Shown: positions 41,691 to 49,949, counted from the stretch's first letter. The stretch: 64,000 nucleotides of DNA from an uncultured Marvinbryantia sp. (GCA_947630735.1 CANRIR010000001.1:54579-118578); one strand, 5' to 3'. Translations and numbers: made by a program. Notes: generated by a model not told the origin, from the sequence alone.

Positions 41691-42705
41691 AGAAGAAATG
41701 GTGGATTCCGGCGTTTGCCGCGGCTGCGGCCGTAGCCGCCGCGGTGTTCTGGCACTTTCGCGGGACAGTGGCGGCGGTGCCGGAATTTGTGTTTAATTAT
41801 GCGGAGAACCAGTCGGAGGATTATCCCACTACCCAGGGAGCCTATTATTTTGCCGATCTTGTCAAAGAGCGGACGCAGGGGCGCATCGAGATCCTCATCC
41901 ATTCGGGCGCGCAGCTCGGGCCGGAGAGCGAGGTGCTGAAGCAGATGCGCTACGGCGGCGTTGATTTTGCCCGGGTCTCCATCTCGCAGCTGGCGGAGCT
42001 GGTGCCGGACATGAATCTTTTGCAGCTCCCCTATCTGTACCGCGACGAGGACCACATGTGGCGGGTGCTGGACTCCGAGATCGGGGCGCATTTTTTGGAG
42101 ATCCCGGCGGACAGCGAGCTGATCGGCCTGTCCTGGTACGGCGCGGGCGTGCGCAATTTCTATACCATTGACAAACCGATCACCTGCCTGGAAGATCTGC
42201 AGGGCATGGTCATCCGCGTGCAGGAATCGGCGCTGATGTCGGATATGGTGGAGGCCATGGGGGCCACGGCGGCCAGGGTTCCGTACGGGGACGTCTACTC
42301 CGTGCTGGAGCAGGGCGCGGTGGACGGCGCGGAGAACAACTGGCCCTCCTATGCGTCCATGCGCCACTATGAGGTGGCAAAGTACTACACTCTGGACGAG
42401 CACGCGCGCGTGCCGGAGATGCAGATCATCTCGCAGCACACCTGGGATAAGCTCTCCGCGGAAGATCAGGAGATCATCCGCGCCTGCGCGCAGGAGTCCG
42501 CGCTCTTTGAGCGCAGGCTGTGGGACGAGCGGGTCAGCGAGCGCGCGAGAAGGCGGTGGCCGCAGGAACCCAGATCATAGAAATTTCCGATGAAGAAAAA
42601 GAACGCTTCCGCAATGCCATGTCGGAGGTGTATAATAAATATGCGAAGGAACACGCGGATTTTATAAAACAGATCGAGGAGAAAGGAGAAGAAGAATGTT
42701 CATAA
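41687..42705 (+). pseudogene. Second DctP-like binding protein, frameshifted
   Basis: The first frame codes 297 aa: an N-terminal membrane anchor (KKWWIPAFAAAAAVAAAVFW) and a DctP-type domain (GMVIRVQESALM, YSVLEQGAVDGAENNW, LSAEDQEIIRACAQESA), then goes out of frame at ARRRWPQEP. The family C-terminus continues in the other frame (EKAVAAGTQIIEISDEEKERF to EEKGEEECS, stop at 42705). Removing two bases from the GCGCGCG run at 42541-42547 restores SEREKAV and a 338-residue protein, close to the 331 of the first DctP. This is a real mutation, a phase-variable tract or a sequencing error. The uncleaved anchor and place after the two-component genes suggest a sensing partner for the kinase. Confidence 0.8.
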
Positions 42706-43016
42706 AAGAAAAAGACTGCACGCCCGTGCAGCTGGAAAACGGGACGGTGCGCACCATCAAGGGATATCTGGAGGACCTGATGGTGGTGGAGATCCAGTGG
42801 AAAAAAGGCCAGGAGGGAGCCGTGCACAGCCATCCCCACCGCCAGTGCGGCTATATCATCAGCGGCACCTACGAGGTGAACGTGGACGGGGAAAAGCAGG
42901 TGCTTGGCCCCAACGAGTGCTTCTACGTGGAGGCAGATGTGCCCCACGGCATGATCGCCCTGGAGGACGGCGTTACCCTGGACGTGTTCACGCCCCACAG
43001 GGAAGATTTTCTGTAA
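42696..43016 (+). CDS. Cupin protein, KdgF-like
   Basis: A 106-aa single-domain cupin. Metal-binding motif 1 is HSHPHRQCGYIISG (residues about 44-57) and motif 2 contains VPHGMIALE (about 82-90). The ending DVFTPHREDFL is characteristic of KdgF, which helps convert unsaturated uronates to linear ketones during pectin or alginate breakdown. It overlaps the restored reading frame of the upstream binding protein and is the last gene of the TRAP operon. The KdgF assignment is by motif only; a generic cupin is the alternative. Confidence 0.8.
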   Translation: MFIKEKDCTPVQLENGTVRTIKGYLEDLMVVEIQWKKGQEGAVHSHPHRQCGYIISGTYEVNVDGEKQVLGPNECFYVEADVPHGMIALEDGVTLDVFTPHREDFL

Positions 43017-43113
43017 ACACTGCGGGAGATTTTTCAAGAGGCGGCAGAACGGAGAGAAGAAAAGAATTATGTAAGGGGCGCGCAGGCATTGGCCGGGCCC
43101 CTGGACAGACAAC

Positions 43114-43249
43114 CCGCCCGGGCGGATATCTGTCTATCACAAGCAATCGGAAGTGGAGTATATCATTCGGGGAGTGCCGGGCACTCCATTGTTGATGCCT
43201 GTAAGAGAAAACCGATTGCGTGTTCTGATAGCAGTATACGCCCGGGCGG
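43114..43249. repeat. Inverted-repeat element with an inner palindrome
   Basis: Left arm 43114-43150 (starts CCGCCCGGGCGG, ends AAGCAATCGG) and right arm 43212-43249 are imperfect reverse complements of about 37-38 bases. Inside lies GGAGTGCC-G-GGCACTCC (43171-43187). The surrounding 43017-43404 stretch has no convincing gene; it also holds TCGTCGGGCCGCATCC twice around 43288-43330. It resembles a mobile interspersed palindromic or MITE-like repeat. Confidence 0.6.
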
Positions 43250-43404
43250 CTTGTCGCGTGCGGGAAATATATTACAGGGTGCGGGCCGGTTCCAAACATC
43301 GTCGGGCCGCATCCCGAAGCTCGTCGGGCCGCATCCAGACGTTGACAGGCCGGTTGAAAGTACCGGCAGATCGATTTGGGATGCGGTACTGGAACTCAGG
43401 ATTT

Positions 43405-44058
43405 CTAGGAGAGATAGCAGTACATAACGATAAAGTGGCAGATGCTGCCTCCCATCACAAACAGATGAAAGATCTCGTGGGAGCCAAAGTCCTTGTGGCG
43501 GGCGTTGAACAGCGGCAGCTTCAGCGCGTAGATGACGCCGCCCACTGTGTAGATGATGCCGCCTGCCAGCAGCCATCCGAAGGCCGCCGGGGACAGGCCG
43601 TTTACCAGTTGTGTGAAGGCCAGCACGCAGATCCAGCCCATGCCGATGTAGAGCACGGAGGAGAACCATTTCGGGCAGTTGATCCACAGCAGCTTCACGA
43701 CGATGCCCGCGATGGCGATGGCCCACACCAGGGCGCACAGCGCGAGGCCGGTCTTTCGCTCCAGCACCAGCAGGCACACCGGCGTGTAGCTTCCCGCGAT
43801 GAGCACAAAGATCATGGAATGGTCGAGCTTTCGCAGGATGCGGTTCACATGTTCGGAAATGTCAAATGTGTGGTAGATGGTGCTGGCCGCGTACAGCAGG
43901 ATCATACTGGTAATAAAGACCGCCATGGAGAACACGCAGGTGCGGCCCGAGTGTCCGGCCGCCCGCATGAGCAGCGGCAGGGCGGCGGCGATGGCCATTA
44001 CCATGGCGATAAAATGGGTAATGGCGCTGCCGGGATCTTTGATTGCTATTTTTTTCAT
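43405..44058 (-). CDS. Hemolysin III / PAQR family membrane protein
   Basis: A 217-aa protein with seven membrane segments. The conserved metal-binding positions of the family are visible: the Ser/His of STIYHTF (about residues 60-65), Asp-His in LDHSMIF, and the two His of GSHEIFHLFVMGGSICHF near the C-terminus. The start at 44058 has AGGAGGTG upstream on the minus strand. Family members are called hemolysin III, YqfA or TrhA; the bacterial role is probably membrane energy or lipid homeostasis rather than haemolysis. It stands alone, divergent from the XpaC-like gene. Confidence 0.88.
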   Translation of the reverse strand: MKKIAIKDPGSAITHFIAMVMAIAAALPLLMRAAGHSGRTCVFSMAVFITSMILLYAASTIYHTFDISEHVNRILRKLDHSMIFVLIAGSYTPVCLLVLERKTGLALCALVWAIAIAGIVVKLLWINCPKWFSSVLYIGMGWICVLAFTQLVNGLSPAAFGWLLAGGIIYTVGGVIYALKLPLFNARHKDFGSHEIFHLFVMGGSICHFIVMYCYLS

Positions 44059-44103
44059 ATTGCAACACCTCCTGATGTGCAGAAAATATATAAATATTGT
44101 TTG

Positions 44104-44124
44104 ACGTAGTTTTAAAAACTACGT
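44104..44124. promoter_or_regulatory. Perfect palindrome in the divergent intergenic region
   Basis: Ten-base arms ACGTAGTTTT and AAAACTACGT around a central A. A further half-like site (CTACCACGTAG) lies 25 bases downstream. It is between the hemolysin III gene and the XpaC-like gene and is a good operator candidate. Confidence 0.5.
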
Positions 44125-44268
44125 ATTGGACTAAAGAAATACTACCACGTAGATTAGATAAAATCAAGAGGTATTTTCAAATTTTTTCTATACAAGACCC
44201 CCATTTTGCGGTATAGTAAGCATATAGTCTGAAAAAAAGCAAAGACGGCAGTCAGCGGGGGAAAAATT

Positions 44269-45540
44269 ATGGCAAAACAAAACTGGTCCGATATTGGAAA
44301 CATCATCAGCGACGCGGTGCAGGACGCCATCGACACGGAGGATTTCAGCAAGCTGAGCCAGTCGATCCAGACCATCGTGGGGTCTGCGGTCAGCTCGGCG
44401 GTCAGTTCGGCGGCGGACAGCGTGACGCGCGGCATTAACAGTGCAGGAAACGCTCTCAAACAGACGGCGGAGTCCATGACGAAGCAGCAGAAAGCCAAAC
44501 CGGCGGCGCAGAACCCGTGGAAGGGGAACGGCCAGTTCGAGAAGAAGACGGCGGATCACATGCTGGCGCGGGATATTCCTCAGAACGAGCTGTACTCCGG
44601 CGGCGGTTCCACCCGGGCGGGCGGCTATGCGCTCAGCGCGCTGGGCGGGCTGGGGTGTTTCGGCTTTGGGCTCGGCATCCTGATCCCGCTCATCGTGAGC
44701 GGGGTGACGCGCGAGAGTGTGATGCTGCCCGTGGCGGTGCAGATCCCGTTTTTGCTGCTCAGCGCGCTGTGCCTCTGGAAGGGCACATCTCTGCTCGGCA
44801 GGATCCGGCGGTTTAAAAATTATGTGCGGGCTCTCGGCACACGCACCTGCATCAGCATCCAGGAGCTGGCGTCCAGCGTGAACCGCGGCGAGGCGGCCAC
44901 CCTGAAGGACGTGCGCCGGATGATCAGCCTGGGCATGTTCCGCCAGGGACACCTGGATCTGAACGGGAAAAACCTGTTTGTGACCAACCAGGGCTATGAG
45001 GCCTACCTGCAGGACCATCAGCGCATGGAGGAGAAGAAGGTGGAGCAGATCGCGCAGCAGAAAGCGCGCACGGCCTACAAGGACAACAGCGCCCTCTCCG
45101 ACGAGGTAAAAAAGATGATCGCGGAGGGGCAGGATTACATCGACAAGATCCACGCCGCCAACGAGGCCATCAAGGACGAGGTGGTCTCCCAGAAGCTGGA
45201 CGGCCTGGAGGCCGTCAGCACCAAGATCTTCCAGTATGTGGAGCAGCACCCGGAGAGCGCGTCCGAGACGAAAAAGCTGATGAAATACTATCTGCCCACC
45301 ACCATAAAGCTGCTGGAGTCCTACCAGAAGCTCAGCGCCCAGCCGGTGCAGGGCCCGAATATCTTCAAGTCCAAAAAGGAGATCGAGGACACCCTGGACA
45401 CTCTGAACCAGGCGTTTGCGCGGCTATTTGACAACCTCTATCAGGACACGTCCATGGACATCACCTCGGATATCTCGGTGCTGAACACACTGCTGGCCCA
45501 GGAGGGGCTGACCGGGGAGCGTTTAAACGAGAACGCATAA
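44269..45540 (+). CDS. XpaC-like protein (5-bromo-4-chloroindolyl phosphate hydrolysis family)
   Basis: A 423-aa protein. Residues 1-100 are an amphipathic Ser/Ala-rich region (AVSSAVSSAADSVTRGI). Two membrane segments follow at about 122-145 and 150-168, then a helical cytoplasmic domain with the family-type stretch IQELASSVNRGEAATLKDVRRMI, a long coiled coil, and a C-terminal helical bundle (MKYYLPTTIKLLESYQKL) typical of XpaC proteins. The family usually sits next to a TelA gene, as here. The precise biochemical role is unknown; the old enzyme name is only historical. Confidence 0.85.
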   Translation: MAKQNWSDIGNIISDAVQDAIDTEDFSKLSQSIQTIVGSAVSSAVSSAADSVTRGINSAGNALKQTAESMTKQQKAKPAAQNPWKGNGQFEKKTADHMLARDIPQNELYSGGGSTRAGGYALSALGGLGCFGFGLGILIPLIVSGVTRESVMLPVAVQIPFLLLSALCLWKGTSLLGRIRRFKNYVRALGTRTCISIQELASSVNRGEAATLKDVRRMISLGMFRQGHLDLNGKNLFVTNQGYEAYLQDHQRMEEKKVEQIAQQKARTAYKDNSALSDEVKKMIAEGQDYIDKIHAANEAIKDEVVSQKLDGLEAVSTKIFQYVEQHPESASETKKLMKYYLPTTIKLLESYQKLSAQPVQGPNIFKSKKEIEDTLDTLNQAFARLFDNLYQDTSMDITSDISVLNTLLAQEGLTGERLNENA

Positions 45541-45578
45541 ACAAAAACCCATACACGGGGATGCATACAGAAGGCATA

Positions 45579-45655
45579 GACGAAAACGCGCAGACAGAAC
45601 TCATAGACGGAAACGCACAGACGGAACTCATACACGGGGACGTACAGACGCAGCC
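45579..45655. repeat. 27-bp degenerate intergenic repeat
   Basis: Three units at 45579, 45606 and 45633 (GACGGAAACGCACAGACGG-type) between the XpaC-like and TelA-like genes. A short ORF across it merely reflects the in-frame period and has no convincing SD. Confidence 0.75.
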
Positions 45656-45742
45656 CCATCAACAGAAGATTGCCGCGGCGGGGCGGGGAAAACCTGTGGC
45701 GCGCGCGGATCGGGAAACATATTATAATAGGAGGAAAAAGAG

Positions 45743-46981
45743 ATGAGCGACGAAGCAACAAAGATGGAAGGAACTATGCCCACACTCACGCTGGATCCTT
45801 TCGGGGAGGCACAGAAGACGGCGCAGGCCGTGGAGGAGGCCGCGCAGACTGTGACGGCGGATGTGCAGGAGGCCGTGCAGGCTCCCATCCTGCAGATGCC
45901 GGACACCAAGGAGGTGCCTGCGGCAGCGCCGCAGCAGGACGCGGAAGTCATCGATGAATCGATCTTCACGGATGCGGAGAAGAAACAGATCTCAGATTTT
46001 GCCGAGCAGATCAATGTGACAGACAGCAACATGATCCTGCAGTACGGCTCGGCGGCGCAGCAGAAGCTGGCGGATTTCTCCGAGAAAGCCCTGGAGAATG
46101 TGCGCACCCAGGATCTGGGCAAGGTGGGCGACATGCTGGCAGGCGTGGTCACCGAGCTGAAGGACTTTAACGCGGACGATCACCCGAAGGGCCTGCTGGG
46201 TCTGTTCAAAAAGGGCGAGAACAAGCTGGAAGCCCTGAAGGCGAAGTACGACAAGACCGAGGCGAACGTGGATAAGATCTGCGAGGCGCTGGAGGAGCAC
46301 CAGGTGCGTCTGCTGAAGGACACGGCCACCCTGGACCAGATGTACAACCTGAACACGACGTATTTTAAAGAGCTCTCCATGTATATCCTGGCGGGCCGCA
46401 AGAAGCTGGAGAAGGTGCGCGGCACCGAGCTGGTGGAGCTGAATGAGAAGGCGAAGGCCAGCAACCTGCCGGAGGACGCGCAGGCGGCCAAGGATCTGAG
46501 CGATTTCTGCGACCGCTTTGAGAAGAAGCTGCACGACCTGGAGCTGAGCCGCATGGTTTCCCTGCAGACGGCCCCGCAGCTGCGCCTGATCCAGAACAAC
46601 AACACCCTGATGGTGGAAAAGATCCAGTCCACCCTGGTAAATACCATTCCCCTGTGGAAGAACCAGATGGTCATTGCCCTGGGCCTGCACCACGCAGCCG
46701 AGGCGGCCAAGGCGCAGAGCGCGGTGTCCGATATGACCAACGAACTTTTAAAGAAGAATGCCGACGCGCTGCACCAGGCGACCGTGGCTACCGCCAAGGA
46801 GTCCGAGCGCGGCATAGTGGATATCGAGACTTTGCAGCAGACCAACGCACAGCTGATCCAGACGATCGACGAAGTCCTTCAGATCCAGTCCGATGGACGC
46901 GCAAAACGTCTGGCGGCCGAAGCCGAGATGGTAAAGATGGAGGGAGAATTGAAGCAGAAGCTGCTTGAGATTCGCAAATAA
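45743..46981 (+). CDS. TelA-like toxic anion resistance protein
   Basis: A 412-aa largely helical protein of the TelA/KlaA family. Residues 1-70 are an acidic Ala/Glu/Gln-rich lead. The family core runs from about 75 to the end, with DHPKGLLGLFKKGENKLEALKAKYDKTEANVDKI, YFKELSMYILAGRKKLEKVR and VSLQTAPQLRLIQNNNTLMVEKIQSTLVNTIPLWKNQMV-type segments. GGAGGAAAAAG precedes ATG 45743. It pairs with the upstream XpaC-like gene; such pairs are linked to envelope stress or tellurite tolerance in other bacteria, but a mechanism is not established. Confidence 0.9.
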   Translation: MSDEATKMEGTMPTLTLDPFGEAQKTAQAVEEAAQTVTADVQEAVQAPILQMPDTKEVPAAAPQQDAEVIDESIFTDAEKKQISDFAEQINVTDSNMILQYGSAAQQKLADFSEKALENVRTQDLGKVGDMLAGVVTELKDFNADDHPKGLLGLFKKGENKLEALKAKYDKTEANVDKICEALEEHQVRLLKDTATLDQMYNLNTTYFKELSMYILAGRKKLEKVRGTELVELNEKAKASNLPEDAQAAKDLSDFCDRFEKKLHDLELSRMVSLQTAPQLRLIQNNNTLMVEKIQSTLVNTIPLWKNQMVIALGLHHAAEAAKAQSAVSDMTNELLKKNADALHQATVATAKESERGIVDIETLQQTNAQLIQTIDEVLQIQSDGRAKRLAAEAEMVKMEGELKQKLLEIRK

Positions 46982-46983
46982 GA

Positions 46984-47922
46984 ATGAAAAAGCTTTTTGC
47001 CCGGAAGTTTAACTCCCGGACCCCGGAGGAGGCGCTGGCCTACCGGGTTTCCGTGATCACCATCGCGGTAAACACGGGACTGTCCCTGCTCAAACTGATC
47101 GCAGGGCTCCTGGCGTCCTCCGGGGCAATGATCTCCGACGCGGTACATTCCGCATCGGATGTGTTCAGCACGTTTATTGTGATCATCGGCGTGAAGATCT
47201 CCAACAGGAAATCGGACTCGGATCACGAGTACGGCCATGAGCGGCTGGAATGCATCGCGTCCATTATTCTGGCGGTCATTCTGCTGCTGACCGGCATCGG
47301 CATAGGGATCGACGGCCTGGAAAAGATCGCGGGAGGGCATTACGGCGATCTGCGCGTGCCCGGCGTGCTGGCGCTGGCGGCCGCCGTGTTGTCGGTGGCG
47401 GTAAAAGAATGGATGTTCCGCTACACGCGCTCGGCCGCGGAGCAGATCCGCTCCGGCGCTCTTTTGGCGGACGCGTGGCACCACCGCTCCGACGCGCTCT
47501 CCTCGGTGGGAGCGTTCGTGGGCATCCTGGGCGCGCGCGCCGGTTTCCCCGTGCTGGATCCCGTGGCCAGCGTGCTCATCTGCCTGTTTATCGCCAAGGC
47601 GGCCTACGATATTTTTAAGGACGCCGTGGATAAGCTGGTGGACAAATCCTGCGACGAGGCCACGGAGGAGCAGATGCGCGCCGCCATCCTGTCGGTGGAC
47701 GGCGTGCTCGGTGTGGACCGCCTGCAGACGCGGCTCTTCGGATCGAAAATGTATGTGGACATCGAGATCGCCGCGGACGGCAGCCAGACCCTCTACCAGT
47801 CGCACCACATCGCCGAGCAGGTGCACGATAAGATCGAGCGCGAATACCCGCTGGTAAAGCACTGCATGGTGCACGTGAACCCGGCGGAGGACGGCGAAGA
47901 GGGCACGGGGCACACCGATTGA
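46984..47922 (+). CDS. Cation diffusion facilitator transporter
   Basis: A 312-aa efflux protein for Zn2+, Fe2+, Mn2+ or similar ions. Six membrane segments in residues 20-210; the metal site residues appear as HSASD (about 55-59, TM2) and HHRSD (about 163-167, TM5). The cytoplasmic C-terminal domain (about 215-312) has the expected beta-alpha-beta pattern with SHHIAEQVHDKIE and CMVHVNP. It starts two bases after the TelA stop. A Mn or Fe/Zn substrate cannot be separated by eye. A terminator follows at 48017. Confidence 0.93.
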   Translation: MKKLFARKFNSRTPEEALAYRVSVITIAVNTGLSLLKLIAGLLASSGAMISDAVHSASDVFSTFIVIIGVKISNRKSDSDHEYGHERLECIASIILAVILLLTGIGIGIDGLEKIAGGHYGDLRVPGVLALAAAVLSVAVKEWMFRYTRSAAEQIRSGALLADAWHHRSDALSSVGAFVGILGARAGFPVLDPVASVLICLFIAKAAYDIFKDAVDKLVDKSCDEATEEQMRAAILSVDGVLGVDRLQTRLFGSKMYVDIEIAADGSQTLYQSHHIAEQVHDKIEREYPLVKHCMVHVNPAEDGEEGTGHTD

Positions 47923-48016
47923 CGGGAAAGTGCGTATCAGCTGGCACGAAAAGGATGTACGGCCTGACCGAGAAAAATGTGTGGCCGGACAGGAAAGTAA
48001 AGATTGACGATAAGAA

Positions 48017-48070
48017 AAGCTGCCTGCACAGTGAGAGAAAATTTTCTCCGCTCTGTGCGGCAGCTTTTTT
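48017..48070 (+). terminator. Terminator after the CDF gene
   Basis: Long stem AAGCTGCC-GCACAG paired with CTGTGC-GGCAGCTT, with an inner GAGAGAAAATTTTCTC hairpin, then TTTTTT. The A run on the other side could also serve the convergent desulforedoxin gene. Confidence 0.8.
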
Positions 48071-48106
48071 ACAGTTTTTATAGATTGCCTGTCCGCTTTT
48101 ATTGGA

Positions 48107-48436
48107 TCAGTCCAGGATCTCCATCAGTTTTCCACAGCAGATGGGGATCTGCTCGCCCTTTTTCACATGGACAGTCTTGTTGCAGGTTGCGCAGTACACA
48201 TCGGTGTCGTAGGGAGCGATGAACTGCGGAACCGCTTTTTCTTCCTCGGCGCTCAGGCCGTTGATGTGGAACTGGGCCACATTTTTCTGGGAGGGAATGT
48301 AGACGCCGAGGGGCTCCAGAGTCTTATTGCCGCCCACACAGTTGCCCATTCTTACCCAGAGCGCTTCCAGTTCAGCCGTTTCCGCCGGATTTTCCGGCAC
48401 AAATTCTACGATTGCCTTATCTAATCTGATCTTCAT
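48107..48436 (-). CDS. Desulforedoxin-domain protein
   Basis: A 109-aa protein. The C-terminal 30 residues are desulforedoxin-like: CATCNKTVHVKKG then PICCGKLMEIL, giving the Cys4 site (CX2C plus CC) that binds one iron. The first 75 residues (EFVPENPAETAELEALWVRMGNCVGGNKTLEPLGVYIP) form a separate conserved domain I do not recognise; the superoxide-reductase His/Cys centre is not evident. It lies 15 bases downstream of the rubrerythrin gene on the same strand, so it is probably an electron-transfer partner in oxygen defence. Confidence 0.75.
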   Translation of the reverse strand: MKIRLDKAIVEFVPENPAETAELEALWVRMGNCVGGNKTLEPLGVYIPSQKNVAQFHINGLSAEEEKAVPQFIAPYDTDVYCATCNKTVHVKKGEQIPICCGKLMEILD

Positions 48437-48451
48437 GGTGCAGCCTCCCGA

Positions 48452-48994
48452 TTAACCGAAATATCTCTCCAAAAGACCCTTGAAGGCCTTGCCGTGACGG
48501 GCCTCGTCGCGCGCCATCTCGTGAACGGTGTCGTGGATCGCATCCAGGTTGGCGGCTTTCGCGCGCTTTGCAAGATCGGTCTTGCCGGCGGTTGCGCCGT
48601 TCTCGGCCTCGATTCTCATCTCCAGGTTCTTCTTGGTGCTGTCCGTCACAACCTCGCCCAGAAGCTCCGCAAATTTAGCGGCGTGCTCGGCCTCTTCATA
48701 AGCGGCCTTCTCCCAGTAGAGACCGATCTCCGGATAACCCTCTCTGTGCGCAACTCTCGCCATCGCCAGGTACATGCCAACCTCGGAGCACTCGCCCGCG
48801 AAGTTTGCTCTCAGATCGTTCAGAATATCCTCGGAAACGCCCTGCGCAACGCCTACTACGTGCTCGGCAGCCCAGGTCATCTCGCCCTTCTGCTCTGTAA
48901 ATTTCTCAGCCGGAGCGTGGCATACCGGACATTCCGCCGGAGCAGCGTCTCCCTCATAAACATAACCACAAACATTACATACAAATTTAGCCAT
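48452..48994 (-). CDS. Reverse rubrerythrin
   Basis: A 180-aa peroxide reductase. Residues 1-35 are a rubredoxin-like domain ([25 protein letters not shown], two CX2C pairs) placed before the ferritin-like four-helix domain, i.e. the reversed order. Diiron ligands are visible as Glu in [21 protein letters not shown], and the [14 protein letters not shown] helices. The start at 48994 has a GAGAGGAAGA SD on the minus strand and a consensus promoter 60 bases upstream. It reduces hydrogen peroxide and probably oxygen in anaerobes; the desulforedoxin protein follows. Confidence 0.93.
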   Translation of the reverse strand: MAKFVCNVCGYVYEGDAAPAECPVCHAPAEKFTEQKGEMTWAAEHVVGVAQGVSEDILNDLRANFAGECSEVGMYLAMARVAHREGYPEIGLYWEKAAYEEAEHAAKFAELLGEVVTDSTKKNLEMRIEAENGATAGKTDLAKRAKAANLDAIHDTVHEMARDEARHGKAFKGLLERYFG

Positions 48995-49054
48995 GATCTT
49001 CCTCTCCTTTTTCTATAAAGTCAGCCCTCTTTTTTAAGAGAAGCTGTCCTCCAT

Positions 49055-49083
49055 ATTATAAAAAAAGTACCGGGGTTTGTCAA
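49055..49083 (-). promoter_or_regulatory. Consensus promoter of the rubrerythrin gene
   Basis: Minus strand TTGACA (49078-49083), 17-base spacer, TATAAT (49055-49060): a full match to the housekeeping consensus, suggesting strong expression. Confidence 0.85.
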
Positions 49084-49134
49084 CAAAAGAAGAGGGCGTA
49101 TCAAAATTGGGATTTTAGAGAATGCGAAGGGCTC

Positions 49135-49500
49135 CTACCGTCCCTCCGCGTGCCGCTTCATGGCCTGGAAACTCTCGTCGCTGATCACATGCTCGATGCG
49201 GCAGGCGTCCTCCGCCGCCGTCTCGGGCGACACGCCCAGGCGCACCAGCCAGTCGGTCAGAAACGTGTGGCGCTCATAAATCTTCTCCGCGATGGCGCGG
49301 CCCGGGGGAAGCAGGGAGATATATCCGTTTTCATCCACCTGGATGTAGCTGTTCTCGCGCAGGTTCTTCATGGCCACGCTGACGCTGGGCTTGGAAAAGC
49401 CAAGCTCGGACACAATATCTATGGAGCGCACATTGCCAATGCGATTTTGCAGAATGAGGATCGTTTCCAGATAATTTTCAGCGGATTCCAGTATTTTCAT
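49135..49500 (-). CDS. DtxR/MntR family metal-dependent regulator
   Basis: A 121-aa regulator. The winged helix occupies residues 1-70 (ESAENYLETILILQNRIGNVRSIDIV, recognition helix SKPSVSVAMKNL) and the metal-binding dimerisation domain 71-121 (ISLLPPGRAIAEKIYERHTFLTDWL, EDACRIEHVIS, with His/Glu/Cys ligands). It lacks the third SH3-like domain, as in MntR-type proteins. The start at 49500 has AGAGGTG upstream; a longer ORF to 49608 is rejected. It is divergent from the feo operon, where repeated GTTAG-N6-CTAAC dyads are the likely binding sites, making it an iron-responsive repressor. Confidence 0.9.
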   Translation of the reverse strand: MKILESAENYLETILILQNRIGNVRSIDIVSELGFSKPSVSVAMKNLRENSYIQVDENGYISLLPPGRAIAEKIYERHTFLTDWLVRLGVSPETAAEDACRIEHVISDESFQAMKRHAEGR

Positions 49501-49601
49501 GGCGTTCACACCTCTCTTTCCTTGAATAGACATACATTTTTTCTGTTTCCAGTATATCCCACTTGTCCCCAAAAGAAAAGAAAAATTTTTGGAAGAAGGT
49601 A

Positions 49602-49630
49602 TTGACAAAAGAGTTAGTAAGTGCTAACCT
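49602..49630 (+). promoter_or_regulatory. Promoter of the feo operon
   Basis: TTGACA (49602-49607), 17-base spacer, TAACCT (49625-49630). The first dyad operator covers the spacer and the -10 region. Confidence 0.6.
49613..49628. promoter_or_regulatory. Metal-regulator operator 1, GTTAG-N6-CTAAC
   Basis: GTTAG-TAAGTG-CTAAC. It lies over the feo promoter, so bound repressor would block RNA polymerase. Confidence 0.7.
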
Positions 49631-49637
49631 AGTTACG

Positions 49638-49653
49638 GTTAGATGAAACTAAC
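49638..49653. promoter_or_regulatory. Metal-regulator operator 2, GTTAG-N6-CTAAC
   Basis: GTTAG-ATGAAA-CTAAC, 25 bases after operator 1 (start to start), near the transcription start. Confidence 0.7.
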
Positions 49654-49682
49654 AAGATGTGGATCGAGGGAGGGACAGGACG

Positions 49683-49949
49683 ATGCCATTAGCGATGGTT
49701 ACAGCGGGAGAGACCGTCAGAGTCAGCCGGATCACGGGAAAAGATGAGGTGCGGCAGCACCTGGCGGAGCTTGGATTTGTGCTCGATGCGGAAGTGACTG
49801 TGGTCACACAGATGGGCGGCAGCCTCATCCTGGAGGTAAAGGGAAGCAGGGTGGCGCTGGACGCTTCCATGGCGAGCCGTATTCTGGTCCAGCCGACGAG
49901 GCAGCCCAACTCCGCGGGCTTCCGGCAGGTGGCCGCGGCGAGAATGTAA
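49683..49949 (+). CDS. feoA: FeoA family protein (first copy)
   Basis: An 88-aa SH3-like cytosolic protein that assists FeoB in ferrous iron uptake. Family pattern: PLAMVTAGETVRVSRITGK, then HLAELGFVLDAEVTVV, GGSLILEVKGSRVALD and a final helix containing the conserved A-RI-V. ATG 49683 has GGAGGG upstream; an in-frame GTG at 49659 is less likely. A Gln/Pro tail extends beyond the domain. First gene of the operon and directly under the double operator. Confidence 0.9.
   Translation: MPLAMVTAGETVRVSRITGKDEVRQHLAELGFVLDAEVTVVTQMGGSLILEVKGSRVALDASMASRILVQPTRQPNSAGFRQVAAARM

Noticed and set aside
42988..43299. Minus-strand ORF (103 aa) across the inverted-repeat element
   Set aside because: Probably a spurious frame through a repeat; no SD or conserved-looking core.
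43153..44109. Plus-strand ORF (318 aa) covering the palindromic element and the hemolysin III gene
   Set aside because: Mostly antisense to the hemolysin III-like gene; no SD and no domain.
45561..45746. 61-aa ORF over the 27-bp repeat
   Set aside because: No SD; openness results from the repeat period.
48107..48436. Full superoxide reductase (desulfoferrodoxin)
   Set aside because: Only the desulforedoxin Cys4 site is seen, at the C-terminus; the reductase iron centre is not evident.
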